In this document: in pieces, positions 40,861-46,389 of the stretch
Layout of the letters: each line of letters begins with the position of its first letter
Numbering within the stretch: position 1 is the stretch's first letter
From: Microbacteriaceae bacterium
GTDB taxonomy: Bacteria; Actinomycetota; Actinomycetes; Actinomycetales; Microbacteriaceae
Direction of reading: 5' to 3'
Length of the DNA stretch: 46,389 bases
Assembly (NCBI GenBank): GCA_003852775.1
Contig: RDDZ01000048.1
Span: 1 to 46,389 of the forward strand
The notes under the pieces: generated by a model
The model's input: only the letters and a program-made list of their open reading frames with translations
Database searches by the model: none
What the model was told of the DNA's origin: nothing
Position numbers and translations under genes: made by a program

Positions 40861-41619
40861 ATGAGCACCCTCGAAATCCGCGACCTGAAGGTCTCGATCG
40901 AGACCGACCAGGGCACCAAGCACATCCTCAAGGGCGTCGACCTGACGATCAACGAGGGCGAGATCCACGCCGTCATGGGCCCCAACGGCTCGGGCAAGTC
41001 GACTCTCGCCTACACGATCGCCGGCCACCCGCGCTACAACGTCGAGGGCGGGTCGATCACCTTCGACGGCCAGGACGTCCTCGAGATGAGCGTCGACGAG
41101 CGCGCCCGCGCGGGCCTGTTCCTCGCGATGCAGTACCCGGTCGAGATCCCGGGCGTCACGGTCACCAACTTCCTGCGCACCGCCAAGACGGCGATCGACG
41201 GCGAGGAGCCCTCGATCCGCCACTGGGGCGCCACCGTCAAGGACGCCATGGGCAAGCTGCGCATGGACCCGTCGTTCGCGGCCCGCAACGTCAACGAGGG
41301 CTTCTCGGGCGGCGAGAAGAAGCGCCACGAGATCCTCCAGCTCGAGCTCCTCAAGCCGAAGTTCGCCGTGCTCGACGAGACCGACTCGGGTCTCGACGTC
41401 GACGCGCTCAAGATCGTCTCGGAGGGCGTCAACCGCGCCCACGAGGAGACCGGCCTCGGCGTGCTGCTCATCACCCACTACACGCGCATCCTCCGCTACA
41501 TCAAGCCGGACTTCGTGCACGTCTTCGTCGACGGCAAGGTCGCCGAGGAGGGCGGCCCCGAGCTCGCCGAGCGTCTCGAGGACGAGGGCTACGACCGCTA
41601 CCTGGTCGCCCAGGCGTAG
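40861..41619 (+). CDS. sufC: Fe-S cluster assembly ATPase SufC
   Basis: A 252-residue ABC-type ATPase partner of SufB and SufD. Walker A is GPNGSGKSTLAYT (about residues 40-52). The signature is the SufC-type FSGGEKKRHEILQLEL, and Walker B with the D-loop is FAVLDETDSGLDVDALK. GGAAGGCAGC precedes the ATG. Operon order sufB-sufD-Rieske-sufC. Confidence 0.97.
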   Translation: MSTLEIRDLKVSIETDQGTKHILKGVDLTINEGEIHAVMGPNGSGKSTLAYTIAGHPRYNVEGGSITFDGQDVLEMSVDERARAGLFLAMQYPVEIPGVTVTNFLRTAKTAIDGEEPSIRHWGATVKDAMGKLRMDPSFAARNVNEGFSGGEKKRHEILQLELLKPKFAVLDETDSGLDVDALKIVSEGVNRAHEETGLGVLLITHYTRILRYIKPDFVHVFVDGKVAEEGGPELAERLEDEGYDRYLVAQA

Positions 41620-41661
41620 TCGCCGCATCCCGCGTAGCCTGCCTGCAGGAAGGAGCATCGG

Positions 41662-41991
41662 ATGCCCACGTCGCTCGCACCGGAGAAGTTCACCCAGGTC
41701 GAAGAGGGCCTGAAGGACGTCATCGACCCCGAGCTCGGCGTCAACATCGTCGACCTCGGTCTCGTCTACGACCTCACCTGGGACGACGAGAACGACGCCC
41801 TCGTCATCTCGATGACGCTCACCTCGGCGGGCTGCCCGCTCACCGACGTCATCGAGGAGCAGGTCGCGCAGTCGCTCGACGGCATCGTCGAGCGCTTCCG
41901 CATCAACTGGGTGTGGATGCCGCCGTGGGGGCCGGAGCGCATCACGGACGACGGGCGCGACATGATGCGCGCCATCGGGTTCTCGATCTAG
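41662..41991 (+). CDS. DUF59 metal-sulfur cluster assembly factor (SufT-like)
   Basis: A 109-residue MIP18/DUF59 protein. The helix start DVIDPELGVNIVDLGLVYDL and the single reactive cysteine in LTSAGCPLTDVI are diagnostic. Proteins of this kind help mature Fe-S enzymes and usually close actinobacterial suf operons. AGGAAGGAG lies about 7 nt before the ATG. A TAGCCT at 41635 may be an extra promoter. It converges with the TetR gene, 15 bp away, with no clear terminator. Confidence 0.92.
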   Translation: MPTSLAPEKFTQVEEGLKDVIDPELGVNIVDLGLVYDLTWDDENDALVISMTLTSAGCPLTDVIEEQVAQSLDGIVERFRINWVWMPPWGPERITDDGRDMMRAIGFSI

Positions 41992-42006
41992 GTCGTCGCT
42001 GCGGCG

Positions 42007-42603
42007 CTACTCTCGCCGCGTGCTCTGCACGGCGAGCTCGAGGCCGCTCAGCAGGAGCTCGACGCCAAGTCGGAACACGAGCCCCGGGTCGCTCGCGTCG
42101 TCGGCGTCCGGCGCGACCGCGCCGAGGCTGTCGGCCTGCAGCCGCTGCTGCGCGAGCGAGGCGTCGCCGAGGATGAGGTGCAGGAGCGCCGTCGCGACGA
42201 GCCCCGCGGTCTCGGCGTCGTGGCCCCGGCGGAGCGCGGCGGCGAGGCGGGCATGCGCCGCATCCGCCCCGAGTCCGAGCGCGCGCGTGCTCAGCACCAC
42301 CTCCGCCCCGTCGCGGTAGGCGAGCAGGGCGTCGCGCACCGTCACGGCCTCCACGAGGGTCGCCTCGTACCAGCCGACCTCGGGGGAGGGCGCGGGGCGC
42401 ATGGCGTCCTGGATGCGGTCGGCGACGGCCGCGAGGAGGCTCTGCTTGTTGGCGAAGTGGTGGTAGAGCGCGCTCGGCTGCACCCCGAGGGCGCCCGCCA
42501 GCCGGCGCATCGTGAGCTCGGGGAGCCCCCACTCGTCGAGGATACCGAGGGCCGCCTCGACGACGGACTCCCGACCGTGTCGCGTGTGGGTTGCGTCGGC
42601 CAT
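42007..42603 (-). CDS. TetR-family regulator, likely BioQ-type biotin repressor
   Basis: A 198-residue TetR protein. The helix-turn-helix is LTMRRLAGALGVQPSALYHHFANKQSLLAAV at about residues 30-60, split here for position only. The rest is an all-helical ligand domain with a TetR_C-like pattern. The ATG at 42603 is set by TATAGT ending 7 nt upstream (leaderless); a GTG at 42612 lies inside that hexamer region. It is divergent from bioYMN, and two TGAAC-N3-GTTCA palindromes lie in the shared region. The C. glutamicum biotin repressor BioQ is a TetR protein with sites TGAAC-N3-GTTAC, so a BioQ role is a good inference. Ligand and target are unproven. Confidence 0.8.
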   Translation of the reverse strand: MADATHTRHGRESVVEAALGILDEWGLPELTMRRLAGALGVQPSALYHHFANKQSLLAAVADRIQDAMRPAPSPEVGWYEATLVEAVTVRDALLAYRDGAEVVLSTRALGLGADAAHARLAAALRRGHDAETAGLVATALLHLILGDASLAQQRLQADSLGAVAPDADDASDPGLVFRLGVELLLSGLELAVQSTRRE

Positions 42604-42610
42604 GCGCCTC

Positions 42611-42616
42611 ACTATA
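42611..42616 (-). promoter_or_regulatory. -10 element (TATAGT) of the leaderless TetR gene
   Basis: On the minus strand TATAGT is followed by 7 nt and the ATG at 42603. It overlaps the bioY -10 (TATACT, 42613-42618) on the other strand, so the two promoters share bases. Confidence 0.55.
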
Positions 42617-42645
42617 CTGAACGCCGTTCACCTGAACAGCGTTCA
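42613..42645 (+). promoter_or_regulatory. bioY promoter with two BioQ-like operators
   Basis: TATACT (42613-42618) is followed by two 13-bp palindromes, TGAACGCCGTTCA (42618-42630) and TGAACAGCGTTCA (42633-42645), 15 bp apart centre to centre. They cover the expected start of the bioY transcript and the upstream part of the tetR promoter, a layout for repression of both genes. Confidence 0.7.
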
Positions 42646-42666
42646 CCTGCAAGAGCGAGGACCACC

Positions 42667-43284
42667 ATGACCGACGCCCCCCGTCGCCGCTTCGACACCC
42701 GCGACATCGCCCGCATCGCCGTCTTCGCGGCCCTCATCGCCGCCCTCGGGCTCATCGCGCCGATCCCGGTGCCGGGGCTCGTCCCCATCACCGCCCAGAC
42801 GCTCGGTATCATCCTCGCCGGCATGGTGCTGGGGGCGTGGCGCGGTGCGGCGGCGGTGCTCGTCTTCGAGCTCCTCGTGCTCGTCGGCCTCCCGCTGCTC
42901 GCGGGCGGCCACGGAGGCGCGGCCTCATTCGTCGGCGTCACCGCGGGATACCTCATCGGCTGGATTCCCGGCGCCTTCGTCACGGGCCTCATCGCGCACT
43001 CCGGGCGCGGCCGCATCGCGGCCTGGCGGGTCGCCCTCGGTGGCCTCGTGGGCGGTGTCCTCGTCGTCTACGCGTGCGGGATCCCCGTGCAGGCCGCGGT
43101 CACGGGCCTCCCGCTCGGTGCCGCCGCGCTCACGAGCCTGGCCTTCGTGCCGGGCGACCTCATCAAGATCACGGTCGCGACGATCATCACGCTCGCACTC
43201 TGGCGCGCCTACCCGCCCGTGTTCGGGACGCGTCGCCACCGTCACGCCGAGGAGCCGGCGACCGCGCAGCCCGTCACCCGATGA
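42667..43284 (+). CDS. bioY: Biotin transporter substrate-binding subunit BioY
   Basis: A 205-residue ECF-type S component with about six membrane spans. The segments PITAQTLGIILAGMVLGAWRGA and VLVGLPLLAGGHGGAASFVG are the usual biotin-binding region; GYLIGWIPGAFVTGLI follows. BioY binds biotin and works with BioM and BioN. The ATG at 42667 has GCGAGGAC upstream. Its stop overlaps bioM in ATGA. Confidence 0.95.
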   Translation: MTDAPRRRFDTRDIARIAVFAALIAALGLIAPIPVPGLVPITAQTLGIILAGMVLGAWRGAAAVLVFELLVLVGLPLLAGGHGGAASFVGVTAGYLIGWIPGAFVTGLIAHSGRGRIAAWRVALGGLVGGVLVVYACGIPVQAAVTGLPLGAAALTSLAFVPGDLIKITVATIITLALWRAYPPVFGTRRHRHAEEPATAQPVTR

Positions 43285-43973
43285 GCGACGCCCGCGAGAT
43301 CGCCCTCGAGGAGGTGACCGTCCGCCTCGACGGACGCAGCATCCTCGAGGGCGTCACCGTGCGGCTCGACGCCCGCCGCATCGCCGTCGTCGGCGCCAAC
43401 GGCTCGGGGAAGTCGACCTTCGCCCGACTGCTCAACGGACTCGCGACCCCGACGAGCGGCACCGTGCGCGTGCACGGAGTCGACGTCGGGCGCGAGCCGA
43501 GACGTGCGCGCGCCGAGGTCGGCTTCGTGTTCACGAACCCCGACGCGCAGGTGCTCATGCCGACGGTCGCGGAGGACGTGCGGCTGTCGCTGCGGGGGAG
43601 CGGGATGGCGCGCGCCGAGCTCGACGCGCGCGTCGCCGAGGTGCTCGCGGACTACGGCCTCACGAGCCACGCCGACGCCCCCGTGTACAGCCTGTCGGGG
43701 GGCCAGAAGCAGCTGCTGGCCCTCGCATCCGTGCTCGTCCGACGCCCGCGCCTCGTCGTCGCCGACGAACCCACGACCCTGCTCGACCTCGGCAACGCGC
43801 AGCGGATCGGGCGCATCCTCCTCGACGAGCTCGACGCGCAGCTCGTGCTCGTGACCCACGACCTCGAGCTCGCACAGCGCTGCGACATCGCCCTGCGCTT
43901 CCACGAGGGCCGTCTCGTGGCGGTGGGGGAGCCGGCCGAGGTCGTGGACGCCTACCGCCGGGAGTACGCGTGA
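43281..43973 (+). CDS. bioM: Biotin ECF transporter ATPase BioM
   Basis: A 230-residue ABC ATPase (A component). Walker A GANGSGKSTFARLLNG (about residues 35-50), the Q-loop region FVFTNPDAQVLMPTV typical of ECF ATPases, signature LSGGQKQLLALAS, Walker B RLVVADEPTTLLDLGN and switch His in LVTHDLEL. Coupled to bioY (ATGA) and bioN (GTGA), which fixes its role as the biotin transporter motor. Confidence 0.94.
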   Translation: MSDAREIALEEVTVRLDGRSILEGVTVRLDARRIAVVGANGSGKSTFARLLNGLATPTSGTVRVHGVDVGREPRRARAEVGFVFTNPDAQVLMPTVAEDVRLSLRGSGMARAELDARVAEVLADYGLTSHADAPVYSLSGGQKQLLALASVLVRRPRLVVADEPTTLLDLGNAQRIGRILLDELDAQLVLVTHDLELAQRCDIALRFHEGRLVAVGEPAEVVDAYRREYA

Positions 43974-44563
43974 TCGCGCTCCACGTACCCGGCGACAGCG
44001 TGCTCCATCGCGCGCCGGCGGGCATCAAGCTGCTCGCGCTCTTCGTCCTCGCGCTCGCCGTCTCGCTGTACCCGCACGACCTCCCGTCGCTCGGCGCGGC
44101 CGTCGGGGTGGTCGTCGCGCTCCACCTCGCCGCCCTGCTGCCCCCGACGACCCTCCCGAAGCAGCTGTGGCAGACCAAGTGGATCGTCGTCGTCATGGTC
44201 GCGACCCAGCTCGCCTTCCTCACCCCGTGGGACGCCCTCGTCAACACGGTGCGCGTCGTGTCGATCGTGCTCCTCGCGGGCCTGCTCACGCTCACGACGC
44301 GGAGCGAGGACCTGCTCGAGGCGCTCGAGACCGGCCTGCGTCCGCTCACGCGGATCGGCGTCGACCCGCGCCGCGTCGGGCTCACCCTCTCGCTCGCGAT
44401 CGCGATGCTGCCCGTCGTCGCCGGGATCGCCGCGCGTGTGAGGGACACCGAACGCGCCCGCGGAGTGCGCCTCGGACCGCGCCTCGTCGTGCCCGTGCTC
44501 GTGCTCGCCCTGCGGCACGCGGACGACGTCGCGGACGCCCTCACCGCGCGCGGCGTCGACTGA
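43970..44563 (+). CDS. bioN: Biotin ECF transporter transmembrane subunit BioN
   Basis: A 197-residue EcfT-like protein with about four to five spans. Near the C-terminus are the two Ala-Arg-Gly coupling motifs that engage the ATPases: RDTERARGVRLG and DALTARGVD. The GTG start overlaps the bioM stop within GTGA. Last gene of bioYMN. Confidence 0.93.
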   Translation: MIALHVPGDSVLHRAPAGIKLLALFVLALAVSLYPHDLPSLGAAVGVVVALHLAALLPPTTLPKQLWQTKWIVVVMVATQLAFLTPWDALVNTVRVVSIVLLAGLLTLTTRSEDLLEALETGLRPLTRIGVDPRRVGLTLSLAIAMLPVVAGIAARVRDTERARGVRLGPRLVVPVLVLALRHADDVADALTARGVD

Positions 44564-44604
44564 GCCGCACGGAGGGCCCGCACGGGGCCGGGTCGCGCAC
44601 GTCG

Positions 44605-44610
44605 TAGACT
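44605..44610 (+). promoter_or_regulatory. Likely -10 element (TAGACT) of the ABC-F gene
   Basis: TAGACT about 60 bp before the GTG start of the ABC-F gene, in the 106-bp gap after bioN. Confidence 0.4.
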
Positions 44611-44669
44611 GGGAGGCTGGCCCGTCGGCCGCATCCCACCACACCACCCCGATCCCGAAGGACACCCCT

Positions 44670-46259
<1,590 letters not shown>

Positions 46260-46268
<9 letters not shown>

Positions 46269-46389
46269 GCGCCGCGGTAATCCGCGGCGCACGCTCCGCC
46301 GGCCCCGCGCCACCGCCCGGCTCCGCAGCGTCAGCTAGGCGCCGCGGTAATCCGCCGCGCACGCTCCCCCGCCCCCCCCCGAGGCCCCC
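46260..46389. repeat. Degenerate 70-bp-spaced duplication at the window end
   Basis: Bases from 46260 (including the end of the ABC-F gene and its hairpin) recur from 46330. The second copy changes G to C at several places and dissolves into a C-run. This looks like unreliable sequence at a contig end rather than a biological repeat. Confidence 0.6.
46269..46290 (+). terminator. Terminator hairpin after the ABC-F gene
   Basis: GCGCCGCGG and CCGCGGCGC form a perfect 9-bp stem with a TAAT loop, starting on the base after the stop codon. Confidence 0.6.

Overview
The window comes from a high-GC actinobacterium. RbpA, WhiA, OpcA, the uvrB-uvrA-uvrC-rapZ-whiA order, many GTG starts, GTGA/ATGA gene overlaps and leaderless promoters all point that way. 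The gene order around polA, rpsA, whiA, gap-pgk-tpiA and the pentose-phosphate operon fits Microbacteriaceae, but I infer the family from memory rather than from a search. Nearly everything right of about 4.2 kb is core chromosome. The first 4.1 kb is accessory DNA.

Region 1-4142 is a patchwork mobile region. A broken IS3-family orfA fragment lies at the left edge. Next comes a minus-strand copper cassette (a DUF6153 membrane protein, a DUF305 lipoprotein and a CueP-type copper lipoprotein), then a CsoR-like operator. An intact 1263-bp IS3-family element (2381-3643) follows. It cuts a plus-strand reading frame after nine codons on its left and a TnsA-like endonuclease gene on its right. The tnsA-like remnant lies inside four tandem 20-21 bp repeats that end in 5'-TGT at 4142. 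This is the layout of the right end of a Tn7-family transposon. Two 35-bp tandem repeats separate this end from the core chromosome.

Region 4.2-11 kb holds a hotdog thioesterase, polA, a stand-alone HPr, a DUF885 metallopeptidase-like protein, and a translationally coupled DUF4166 protein and SDR epimerase. rpsA, a DUF4126 membrane protein and coaE follow. Then comes the excision-repair block uvrB, uvrA, uvrC, joined to rapZ and whiA. polA, uvrB and uvrA each carry a TTGTCRGTG-N8-TAnnnT-like promoter (the RecA-NDp/PafBC type) ending 6-7 nt before the start codon, so they are probably leaderless and PafBC-controlled.

Region 22.8-35.5 kb is central carbon metabolism. sodA, gap, pgk, tpiA, secG and rbpA run rightward to a strong bidirectional hairpin. 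From the other side come tkt, tal, pgi, zwf, opcA and pgl, a tightly packed pentose-phosphate operon. Region 35.8-37.8 kb holds cyoE and ctaA for haem A synthesis. Region 37.9-42 kb is a suf operon (sufB, sufD, a Rieske ferredoxin, sufC, a DUF59 protein) without sufS or sufU. Region 42-44.6 kb is a biotin uptake system (bioY, bioM, bioN) divergent from a TetR regulator. Two TGAAC-N3-GTTCA operators between them resemble BioQ sites. The window ends with an ABC-F ATPase and a short, probably artefactual, repeated tail. I saw no tRNA, rRNA, CRISPR array or prophage.
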